DNA of 5,334 nucleotides, from assembly GCA_016929985.1 (NCBI GenBank), contig JAFGIH010000089.1, positions 1-5,334 on the forward strand, read 5' to 3'. The notes under the pieces were generated by a model. The model did no database searches and was not told the origin of the DNA. It was given only the letters and a program-made list of their open reading frames with translations. Shown piece after piece: positions 1 through 5,334 of this stretch. The DNA comes from Thermoleophilia bacterium (lineage in GTDB: Bacteria > Actinomycetota > Thermoleophilia > RBG-16-64-13). How positions within the stretch are numbered: the stretch's first letter is position 1; every line of letters begins with the position of its first letter. A program made the translations under genes and the position numbers.

Positions 1-584
1 ATGAAGGGGATCCCCTTCTCGCCGGCGGCCTTGATCCCGTAGGCCATAGTGGAGGGGTACGTGTAGTAGCGGACGTTGATGTCCAGAATGTCATAGAGGA
101 GGGCGTCCACGCTCTCCAGCATCTCCGGCTTGAACTCGAAGGTGGAGCCGTAGAGGGAGTACACAGGGACGCCGGTCTTCTCGTCCACGCTGTCGTCCAG
201 ATCCACCCCCGCCAGCGCGTCTCCCCGGATCCCGTGCTCGGGACCGAAGAGGACCACGAGCTCGATGTCCGGATGCTCGTGGAGCAGGTCTATGGTGGTC
301 TTGCCGTTGCGGTCCATCCCGCTGTGGTTCGTGATGAGCCCCACCTTCTTCCCCTTCACCAGGTGCAGCGAGTCGGTGAGGAGGACTTCGATGCCCAGGC
401 GCACCTGCGGCGCGGCCTCGGCGACAGTCGCCTCGGCGGCGTCCTCCGCGGGGGCCGCGCACGCGCCCAGGGTCGCTGCGAGGAGCAGGGCTCCGTTCCC
501 AGCCAGGGTGGAGAAGGTGGACGGGGAGCCCCACCGTCCGAGGGGGCCGCGGCGCCTCGGGCGCCCGAAGGTCGGATCAGTCAT
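1..584 (-). CDS. DUF1343 / NamZ-like exo-beta-N-acetylmuramidase family lipoprotein, N-terminal part (truncated by window edge)
   Basis: The reading frame starts at the ATG complementary to 584-582 and stays open for 194 codons to the left edge, so only the N-terminal part is seen. The start is supported by a GGAGG 8 nt upstream. The N-terminus is arginine-rich (R8-R17), followed by a hydrophobic stretch (about 27-41) and a lipobox L39-G-A-C42, so export and lipid anchoring are likely. From residue 61 the sequence follows the DUF1343 family: 'GKKVGLITNHSG' (78-89), 'TTIDLL' (96-101), 'LFGPEHGIRGD' (112-122, with E116 in the family's invariant GPEHG), 'TGVPVYSLYG' (137-146), then 'RYYTYPSTM' (172-180). 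The characterised member NamZ of Bacillus subtilis releases MurNAc from the non-reducing end of peptidoglycan glycans, so a role in cell-wall sugar turnover is likely by family. The usual 'DIQDVGAR' motif reads 'DILDINVR' here, which leaves the exact activity uncertain. It is divergent from the EEP gene across a 114-bp spacer. Confidence 0.87.
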   Translation of the reverse strand, partial: MTDPTFGRPRRRGPLGRWGSPSTFSTLAGNGALLLAATLGACAAPAEDAAEATVAEAAPQVRLGIEVLLTDSLHLVKGKKVGLITNHSGMDRNGKTTIDLLHEHPDIELVVLFGPEHGIRGDALAGVDLDDSVDEKTGVPVYSLYGSTFEFKPEMLESVDALLYDILDINVRYYTYPSTMAYGIKAAGEKGIPF

Positions 585-591
585 GGGGAAA

Positions 592-609
592 ACCTCCACC
601 GAGGGAGGT
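592..609 (-). promoter_or_regulatory. Shine-Dalgarno of the NamZ-like gene inside a potential hairpin
   Basis: On the minus strand the leader reads ACCTCC-CTCGGT-GGAGGT, a perfect 6-bp stem with a 6-nt loop. The 3' arm contains the GGAGG (597-593) that lies 8 nt before the ATG at 584. An overlapping alternative pairing, CCACC with GGTGG (611-607 and 600-596), is also possible. Either fold would cover the ribosome site in mRNA. The SD itself is strong and decides the start; control by the fold is inference. Confidence 0.55.
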
Positions 610-626
610 GGCAGAGCAAGAGCCTT

Positions 627-640
627 GCCGGGTTCCCGGC
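627..640. repeat. GCCGGG-TT-CCCGGC inverted repeat in the divergent spacer
   Basis: This is a perfect 6-bp dyad with a 2-bp centre, near the middle of the spacer between the divergent genes. A second, weaker dyad follows at 641-659 (CTCGG, 9-nt gap, CCGAG). The position would suit a repressor or activator operator serving both genes, but such GC palindromes arise often by chance in GC-rich DNA, and no transcription-factor family can be assigned. Confidence 0.3.
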
Positions 641-687
641 CTCGGATAGGTTCCCCGAGCTTCGCCGACCGTCCCCCTCCGCTTCCC

Positions 688-691
688 GAGG
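688..691 (+). promoter_or_regulatory. Ribosome-binding site (GAGG) of the EEP lipoprotein gene
   Basis: GAGG sits 7 nt before the ATG at 699. It matters because the frame stays open far upstream (an in-frame ATG exists at 234). The start at 699 is preferred because it follows this SD, directly yields a lipoprotein signal peptide, and leaves the minus-strand NamZ-like gene unoverlapped. Confidence 0.6.
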
Positions 692-698
692 TCCTTCC

Positions 699-1526
699 AT
701 GGCGACCACCCGGGCCTGGCCCCTCCTCCTCACCCTCGGGTTCCTCGGTTCTCTCTCCGCGTGCGGCTCCAACGCCGCGGACGCACCCTCGGCGGGGCTG
801 CGGGCCATGACCTACAACATCCACTTCGGTGACCCCGACCTGTCGGCAATCACCGAGGTGATCTGCACCTCGGGCGCGGACGTGATCGCCCTCCAGGAGG
901 TGGACGTCCATTGGAGCGAGCGGAGCGCCTTCGCCCACCAGGCCTCCGAGATCGCGTCACGGTGCGGGATGGAGTTCCGCTACGGGCCCATCTACGACTT
1001 CCCTCCGCTCGAGGACGGGAAGCCGAACCGCCAGTTCGGCGTGGCCGTCCTCACCCGCTTCCCCGTCGTGTCGTGGAAGAACCACCTCCTCACCCGCCTC
1101 TCCACCCAAGCGGAGGGCCCCCCCACGCCCATGACAGGGTTCCTCCAGGTGACCGTGGACGTGGGCGGCACGGAGGTGGATGTCTTCTCCACCCACCTGG
1201 ACTACCGCCCCGACCCGGCGGTCCGGAAGGCCCAGGTGGCGGAGATGCTCGCCGTCCTGGGCGACCTGAGCCGCCCCACCATCCTCATGGGGGACATGAA
1301 CGCGGGACCCGGGCAGGAGGAGTTGGCACCGCTCTTCGCCAAGCTCAGGGACGCCTGGGCCGGACAGCCCGACCCCGGCAACACCATCCCCGTGGACGCG
1401 CCCACGAAGCGCATCGACTACGTGTTCCTGGCGGGACCCCTCCGGGCGGAGTCGGCACGGGTCCTGGACACGACCGCCTCGGACCACCGACCGGTGGTGG
1501 CGGACGTGGTCTTCGAGCGGCGCTGA
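699..1526 (+). CDS. Endonuclease/exonuclease/phosphatase (EEP) superfamily lipoprotein
   Basis: The gene encodes a complete 275-residue protein. The N-terminus is a short lipoprotein signal: hydrophobic residues 8-19 and lipobox L19-S-A-C22, which predicts attachment to a membrane outside the cytoplasm. The rest is one EEP domain (exonuclease III / DNase I-like fold) with every expected motif in order: 'MTYNIHFG' with N40, 'IALQEVD' with metal ligand E67, 'FSTHLDYR' with H166 and D168, 'ILMGDMNAGPGQEE' with D199 and N201, 'RIDYVFL' around D240, and 'ASDHRPVVADV' with D262-H263. The family uses a divalent metal to hydrolyse phosphodiester or phosphoester bonds in nucleic acids, lipids or inositol phosphates. 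The substrate cannot be told from sequence. It lacks any obvious extra binding domain. It lies 183 bp before the SusC gene on the same strand, and a separate promoter for SusC is plausible. The fold is certain, the substrate unknown. Confidence 0.92.
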   Translation: MATTRAWPLLLTLGFLGSLSACGSNAADAPSAGLRAMTYNIHFGDPDLSAITEVICTSGADVIALQEVDVHWSERSAFAHQASEIASRCGMEFRYGPIYDFPPLEDGKPNRQFGVAVLTRFPVVSWKNHLLTRLSTQAEGPPTPMTGFLQVTVDVGGTEVDVFSTHLDYRPDPAVRKAQVAEMLAVLGDLSRPTILMGDMNAGPGQEELAPLFAKLRDAWAGQPDPGNTIPVDAPTKRIDYVFLAGPLRAESARVLDTTASDHRPVVADVVFERR

Positions 1527-1623
1527 AGAGGCCCCGGCAGGCATGGAGCGGACCTCCCCGGAGGGGTGCGCACGGGGGGGCCGACGTCCAGGTGATCCGG
1601 GCTGGCCCAGGTAATCGCCGGCA

Positions 1624-1654
1624 TTGCTGCCGAACCGCCCTTCGTTTAGATAAG
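1624..1654 (+). promoter_or_regulatory. Candidate promoter for the susC-susD unit
   Basis: Within the 183-bp gap before the SusC gene, a locally AT-richer stretch (about 1641-1682) stands out from the GC-rich surroundings. TTGCTG at 1624-1629 is followed after 17 bp by TAGATA at 1647-1652, and an overlapping GATAAG at 1649-1654 is closer to TATAAT but at 19-bp spacing. Matches to the sigma-70 consensus are weak (3-4 of 6 per box). I do not see the Bacteroidota-type TAnnTTTG -7 element. The location is credible; the exact boxes are a guess. Confidence 0.3.
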
Positions 1655-1668
1655 ACGATTCAATTTCC

Positions 1669-1684
1669 GCGTTTCACCAAACGT
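1669..1684 (+). repeat. Small dyad in the SusC 5' leader
   Basis: CGTTT (1670-1674) and AAACG (1679-1683) form a perfect 5-bp inverted repeat around CACC. In RNA an outer G-U pair (1669/1684) could extend it. It lies between the promoter candidate and the SusC ribosome site at 1699. It could be an operator or a small leader hairpin; there is no T-tract for an attenuator, and chance is a fair explanation. Confidence 0.25.
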
Positions 1685-1698
1685 TCCTTCCATCCAAC

Positions 1699-1704
1699 GA
1701 GGGG
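1699..1704 (+). promoter_or_regulatory. Ribosome-binding site (GAGGGG) of the SusC gene
   Basis: GAGGGG lies 5 nt before the ATG at 1710 and fixes that start. The resulting N-terminus is an immediately recognisable signal peptide, which supports the choice. Confidence 0.65.
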
Positions 1705-1709
1705 TCAGT

Positions 1710-4700
1710 ATGAGCTCTGCCCCGTGCGCAACCGCCCACCTCTCCAGGTGGCGGCTGGTATTGCCCGGCCTCGCGCTGGCTCTGGCGCTCGCCGCCGTGC
1801 CGGTATCGGCCCAGACCGGCACCATCGTAGGCCGCGTCATCGACGGCCAGAGCGGCCGGCCCGTGCCCACGGCCCAGGTCAGCATCGCAGGCACCCAGCT
1901 GGGCGCCCTGGTGGATGCCGAGGGCCGGTTCCGCATCGAGCGGGTCCCCCTGGGAACCCGCGAGGTCCGCGCCATCCGCATCGGCTACAACAACGCCTCC
2001 GCCACCGTCACCGTCGCCGCCGGCCAGCCCGTCTCCGTCGAGCTGCGCATGACCGAGACGGCCATCGGCCTCGATGAGATCGTGGTCACCGGCACCGCCG
2101 GCCAGACCCGTCGCAGGGCCATCGGCAACGCCGTGTCAACCGTGAACACGGCTCAGTTGATGGAGCAGGTGCCCGCGATGAACGTCACCGAGGTCCTCCA
2201 GGCCAAGACACCCGGCCTCACCATCATGCCCGGCTCGGGTACCGCGGGGACCGGTGCCAACTTCCGCCTGCGCGGCGCATCCTCGGTGTACGCCAACACC
2301 CAACCCACCATCTACGTGGACGGGGTACGCATCCACAGCGGCGGTCTGGGCAACTTCGACGTATTCGGGCAGAACACCTCGGCTCTGGACGCCATCAATC
2401 CCGCCGACATCGAGTCCATCGAGGTCATCAAGGGGCCTGCCGCCGCCACGCTGTACGGCGCCGAAGCCGCGGCGGGCGTCATCCAGATCATCACCAAGAA
2501 GGGCCGGCCGGGCGCCGTCTCCTGGGACGCCCGGGCCGAGTACGGGGGCAACACCTGGGTGGACGAGCTTCGTCCCATCAACTACGGCCTCGCCACCGCC
2601 GCCCGCATCGCCGACGCGAAGAACTACCCCTGGTACCAGGAACTCCAAGTGGGCGACATCGTCTCCCACCGGGTGATGAGCGAGCCCGACATCCTGCGCA
2701 CCGGCAAGCTCACGAAGTTCAGCCTGGGCGCCCGTGGCGGCGGCGACAACTACGCCTTCTATGTCTCCGGCGGCCGCGACGAGGAGCAGGGCACCTACTA
2801 CAACAACTTCTCGAACCGGACGTCCCTGCGCGGGAACTTCCAGTTCCAGCCCACGGAGAAGATGACGTTCTCCACCGACGTGGGCTACAGCATCAACGAC
2901 GTCCGGCTTCCTCTCAGCGACAACATCGCATCCGGACCCATCATCGGGTCGTACCTGGCCATCCCTGGGCGGCAGTACAACTTCCCGGGCGGCCTGAATT
3001 ACTCCCAGATCATGCCCGAGCGGTTCAACGAGTACCACAATTACACCCACTCGGACCGATTCCTGCTGGGCGGCAACGCCGAGTACAAGTTCTTCGAGGG
3101 GCTCAGCACGAAGGTCACCGTCGGCTATGACCTGAGCGCCGGGCGCGCCGAGGTGTACTTCAAGCCACAAACGCCGGGGAACAACCCCTGGCCAGCACGA
3201 GCGAGCTTCAACTACGACAACACCAAGGGGCTCCTCGCCCAGGGGCGCCCGCTGTACAAGAACCTCACGCTGGACTGGACGGCCCAGTATGCTCGTGACA
3301 TCAACGACCGCGTGACGTCCACGTCCGCTGTCGGGGCGCAGTACCTGCGCACCAGTACTGAGCGAACGGATACCTACGGGCAAGATCTGGGCGCCGCAGG
3401 AATCATGTCCATCGCCGCCGCCGCCGTCACCTGGGGCGACCAGCGCTATTCGGAGCAGAAGTCCCTCGGATTCTACGCCCAGGAGCAGGTGGCGTGGCGT
3501 GATCGGGTCTTCCTCACCGCCGCCGTGCGCATGGACAACAACTCGGCTTTCGGCTCCGAGCTGAATCGCGTGTTCTACCCGAAGGTCTCGGGCTCGTGGG
3601 TGATCTCCGAGGAGGATTTCTTCAACGTCCCCGTGGTGGACCAGATGCGGGTGCGCGCGGCGTGGGGGCAAGCCGGGAACGCCCCGGGGCCCTTCGACGC
3701 GCTGCGCAGCTACACCACCTCGGTGGCGACGGGCGCCACCGGCACCTCCTCGGCACTCCGATACCTCACCGTGGGCAACCCGGACCTGAAGCCCGAGCGA
3801 GCCTCGGAGATCGAGATCGGATTCGAGGCCGAGGCTTTCAATGGCCGCCTGGGCCTGGACGTCAGCTATTACAACACCCGTACCGAGGACGCCCTGCTCC
3901 CCGTGGACGTGGCGCCCTCCACAGGGTTCTCGGGAACCCAGTTGCAGAACCTGGGAACCATCTCCAACCAGGGATTCGAGATTCTGGTCAACGCGACGCC
4001 CTACGAGAATTCGTTCCTCTCGTGGGAGACAACCCTGAGCATGTCCACCAACAAGAACGAGCTTGTCTCGTTCGGCATGGAGCGCGCACCGATCATCCTG
4101 ACCATCTACGCCCCCGTCCAGCGCTACCAGGAGGGGTATCCCCTGGGAGGGTACTGGGCGCAGCAGGTCAAGTACAACGCCGACGGGACGCTCATGAAGA
4201 CTTCGGCCGGGCGTCCAATGTTGCAGGACAGCTCCATCTACATCGGGCCGTCCTCGCCGACCCGCGAGGTCTCTTTTTCAAACACGTTCACCCTGTTCGA
4301 TCGATTCAAGATCTACGGCCTCTTTGACTACAAGGGCGGCCACTACCTGTTCGACGTGAAGGACTGGCGGCGTGACCGCTCCGGCGTGTCGTGGGAGACG
4401 GTGAACCCCGCCGCAGACCCAGACGAAGTGCTCGTCCGGCAGTTTGCGTCGCAGACGTACCTCCACATCCTGAAGGCCGACTTCATCAAGCTCCGAGACC
4501 TGTCGGTGAGCTACGACCTGCCCGGGTCCCTGCTGACCCGCATCGGGGTCAGGCGTTCTACGCTCACGGTGTCGGGCCACAACCTTAAGATCTGGACCGA
4601 CTACCGAGCGGGAGACCCGGAAGTGAACTTCAGCGGCGACGCGACGTTCAACCGGAACGACTCCTGGACGGTACCGCAGACGCGTCGCATCTCCGCCTCG

Positions 4701-4718
4701 CTCACGGTCGCCTTCTGA
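1710..4718 (+). CDS. SusC/RagA-family TonB-dependent outer-membrane transporter
   Basis: The gene encodes a complete 1002-residue protein, a normal length for SusC. A signal peptide covers residues 1-34 (hydrophobic 16-30, cleavage after V-S-A34). A carboxypeptidase-regulatory-like beta domain follows at about 37-114, then a TonB-box-like 'LDEIVVTG' (121-128). The plug domain (about 136-266) has SusC signatures: 'FRLRGASSV' (185-193), 'IYVDGVRI' (201-208), 'NPADIESIEVIKGPAAATLYG' split over 230-250, and 'GVIQIITKKG' (256-265). The remainder is the beta-barrel, rich in alternating aromatic strands and ending '...ISASLTVAF' with the terminal phenylalanine typical of BAM-assembled barrels. By family it imports a bulky ligand across the outer membrane using TonB-ExbBD energy, with SusD as lid. 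No STN domain precedes the carboxypeptidase-like domain, so transmembrane signalling to an anti-sigma factor is not indicated. The SusD partner starts 32 bp downstream, implying one transcript. The substrate is unknown: oligosaccharides, peptides and glycopeptides are all possible. Confidence 0.96.
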   Translation: MSSAPCATAHLSRWRLVLPGLALALALAAVPVSAQTGTIVGRVIDGQSGRPVPTAQVSIAGTQLGALVDAEGRFRIERVPLGTREVRAIRIGYNNASATVTVAAGQPVSVELRMTETAIGLDEIVVTGTAGQTRRRAIGNAVSTVNTAQLMEQVPAMNVTEVLQAKTPGLTIMPGSGTAGTGANFRLRGASSVYANTQPTIYVDGVRIHSGGLGNFDVFGQNTSALDAINPADIESIEVIKGPAAATLYGAEAAAGVIQIITKKGRPGAVSWDARAEYGGNTWVDELRPINYGLATAARIADAKNYPWYQELQVGDIVSHRVMSEPDILRTGKLTKFSLGARGGGDNYAFYVSGGRDEEQGTYYNNFSNRTSLRGNFQFQPTEKMTFSTDVGYSINDVRLPLSDNIASGPIIGSYLAIPGRQYNFPGGLNYSQIMPERFNEYHNYTHSDRFLLGGNAEYKFFEGLSTKVTVGYDLSAGRAEVYFKPQTPGNNPWPARASFNYDNTKGLLAQGRPLYKNLTLDWTAQYARDINDRVTSTSAVGAQYLRTSTERTDTYGQDLGAAGIMSIAAAAVTWGDQRYSEQKSLGFYAQEQVAWRDRVFLTAAVRMDNNSAFGSELNRVFYPKVSGSWVISEEDFFNVPVVDQMRVRAAWGQAGNAPGPFDALRSYTTSVATGATGTSSALRYLTVGNPDLKPERASEIEIGFEAEAFNGRLGLDVSYYNTRTEDALLPVDVAPSTGFSGTQLQNLGTISNQGFEILVNATPYENSFLSWETTLSMSTNKNELVSFGMERAPIILTIYAPVQRYQEGYPLGGYWAQQVKYNADGTLMKTSAGRPMLQDSSIYIGPSSPTREVSFSNTFTLFDRFKIYGLFDYKGGHYLFDVKDWRRDRSGVSWETVNPAADPDEVLVRQFASQTYLHILKADFIKLRDLSVSYDLPGSLLTRIGVRRSTLTVSGHNLKIWTDYRAGDPEVNFSGDATFNRNDSWTVPQTRRISASLTVAF

Positions 4719-4737
4719 TGGCCACCCCAACGACTTC

Positions 4738-4744
4738 GAGAGAG
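4738..4744 (+). promoter_or_regulatory. Purine-rich ribosome site (GAGAGAG) of the SusD gene
   Basis: GAGAGAG lies 6 nt before the ATG at 4751. It is a modest SD but better than anything before the competing in-frame starts at 4718 (no SD visible, overlapping the SusC stop) and 4766 (only a weak GCGAG nearby), so it decides the start chosen. Confidence 0.45.
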
Positions 4745-4750
4745 CCTACC

Positions 4751-5334
4751 ATGACTGCGAGCCCAATGCGCCGGCACCGCTTTCCCGCGGCCGCCCTGGC
4801 GCTCTTGGTGGGGTTGGCGTCAGCGGGATGCGACAGCCTCCTGGACGCCACCAACCCCGAGTACATCAGCGAAGAGCAGCTCACTGAGCCCGCCTTGGAG
4901 CAGCTGGTCGTCAACGGCGTCATCGGCGAGTTCCAATACGCCTACGGCTATTACGGGCTGTACTCTTCGGCCATGACGGACGAGTCGTTCATCGATCACA
5001 CACAGGTCGACATCCGCGAGCTGACCCTCCGCAACATCCTGCTGACCAACACCGTCAACGCATCCATCTACTCCAACCTCCACCGAGCCCGCCAATCGGC
5101 GGAGGACGCCCTGGTGCGGTTGAAGACCATGCTGGGTGACGCGGCCTTCGCGAAGAGCGTCAGTGCGGCGACGGTCCAGGCGTACGGCGGGTATGCATAC
5201 CTGCTTCTGGGCGAGGGCTTCTGCGAATCCACCGTGAACCTGAGCCCGCCACTCACGTCGGACCAGATGATGCAGAAGGCCATCGCCCTCTTCGACCAGG
5301 CCATCGCCACGGCCACGGCGGCCGGATCGAGCGC
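4751..5334 (+). CDS. SusD/RagB-family nutrient-binding outer-membrane lipoprotein, N-terminal part (truncated by window edge)
   Basis: The frame is open from 4751 to the right edge: 194 codons plus two bases, no stop. SusD proteins are usually around 450-600 residues, so over half is missing. A basic n-region (R7-R10) and hydrophobic stretch (13-24) lead to Cys27 in 'LASAGC', an acceptable lipobox, followed by 'DSLLDATNPEYISEEQL', the usual SusD opening. Later blocks fit the alpha-helical TPR-like SusD fold: 'YSNLHRARQSAEDAL' (107-121), 'AYGGYAYLLLGEGFCE' (144-159) and 'MMQKAIALFDQAIATA' (173-188). By family it sits on the cell surface, binds the ligand and closes over the SusC barrel. It follows the SusC gene by 32 bp and is surely co-transcribed. 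The start may instead be 4718 (TGATG overlap, 11 extra residues) or 4766 (signal peptide of 22 residues to the Cys). The family call is firm; start and ligand are not. Confidence 0.92.
   Translation, partial: MTASPMRRHRFPAAALALLVGLASAGCDSLLDATNPEYISEEQLTEPALEQLVVNGVIGEFQYAYGYYGLYSSAMTDESFIDHTQVDIRELTLRNILLTNTVNASIYSNLHRARQSAEDALVRLKTMLGDAAFAKSVSAATVQAYGGYAYLLLGEGFCESTVNLSPPLTSDQMMQKAIALFDQAIATATAAGSS

Larger units (their letters stand above)
585..698. promoter_or_regulatory. Divergent intergenic spacer carrying both upstream regions
   Basis: This 114-bp spacer separates two head-to-head lipoprotein genes, so it must hold both translation initiation regions and probably two promoters. I find no convincing -35/-10 pair on either strand. 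The best plus-strand candidate (TTGCCG near 626 with an ATAGG near 646) has too short a spacing. What is visible is a hairpin over the minus-strand ribosome site and a GC dyad, both listed separately. The promoter role is inferred from gene orientation. Confidence 0.5.

Noticed and set aside
91..534. 147-codon minus-strand open frame inside the NamZ-like gene
   Set aside because: It is a shifted frame of the same strand; only the frame starting at 584 gives the DUF1343 motifs.
234..698. N-terminal extension of the EEP frame upstream to the ATG at 234
   Set aside because: It would overlap the minus-strand NamZ-like gene almost completely and put the lipoprotein signal peptide in the middle of the protein. 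The ATG at 699 has an SD and a proper signal.
1549..1565. Hairpin-like CCTCC-CC-GGAGGGG downstream of the EEP stop, considered as a terminator
   Set aside because: The stem is 4-5 bp with a 2-3 nt loop and no T-tract follows, so it does not qualify as an intrinsic terminator.
1574..1580. Run of seven G residues
   Set aside because: It is a single run without further G-tracts in the right spacing for a quadruplex; in GC-rich intergenic DNA it is unremarkable.
1527..1709. Search of the 183-bp gap for a tRNA, small RNA or small gene
   Set aside because: No cloverleaf, no SD-supported short frame and no terminator were seen; only the promoter-like stretch and dyad already listed.
911..2077. 388-codon plus-strand open frame bridging the EEP gene, the gap and the start of SusC
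   Set aside because: It is out of frame with both real genes, its product is dominated by R, P, G and H, and it has no recognisable domain. It is a composition artefact.
2136..3671. 511-codon open frame on the minus strand within the SusC gene
   Set aside because: It is antisense to a clearly coding SusC frame. Long antisense frames are expected in GC-rich genes with strong third-position bias, and the translation (rich in G, V, H, R, D with no recognisable motif) looks like a shadow.

Overview
The window is GC-rich, with third codon positions mostly G or C, and holds four protein genes. Two are complete and one is cut at each end. All four products carry export signals: three look like lipoproteins and one is an outer-membrane beta-barrel. 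This points to a diderm bacterium. A SusC/SusD pair in such GC-rich DNA, with SusD wording such as 'LLLGEGFCE' and a SusC beginning 'TGTIVGRVIDGQSGRPV', reads to me more like Gemmatimonadota or a related GC-rich lineage than typical low-GC Bacteroidota. That is an inference from resemblance, not from a search.

Layout. Positions 1-584 (minus strand, running off the left edge) encode the N-terminal part of a DUF1343 / NamZ-like exo-beta-N-acetylmuramidase-family lipoprotein. A 114-bp divergent spacer (585-698) contains a Shine-Dalgarno-masking hairpin and a short GC dyad. Positions 699-1526 (plus strand) encode a 275-residue lipoprotein of the endonuclease/exonuclease/phosphatase (EEP) superfamily with its metal and catalytic motifs intact. 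A 183-bp gap (1527-1709) has an AT-richer stretch with a weak promoter candidate and a small 5'-leader dyad. Positions 1710-4718 encode a complete 1002-residue SusC/RagA-type TonB-dependent transporter. After 32 bp, positions 4751-5334 (running off the right edge) encode the N-terminal part of its SusD/RagB lipoprotein partner.

Working picture. SusC and SusD form a conventional two-gene uptake unit: SusD is the surface lipoprotein lid that captures a ligand, and SusC is the TonB-driven barrel that imports it. No STN signalling domain, sigma factor or anti-sigma gene is visible, so regulation through SusC itself is not indicated. The ligand cannot be read from the sequence. The NamZ-like protein suggests peptidoglycan-sugar chemistry nearby and the EEP protein suggests phosphodiester or phosphoester hydrolysis, but both may be unrelated to the transporter. 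I see no RNA gene, CRISPR array, insertion sequence or integrase. I see no clearly new system; the points worth a second look are the altered motif in the NamZ-like protein, its masked ribosome site, the alternative SusD start overlapping the SusC stop, and the possible functional link among these four envelope proteins.
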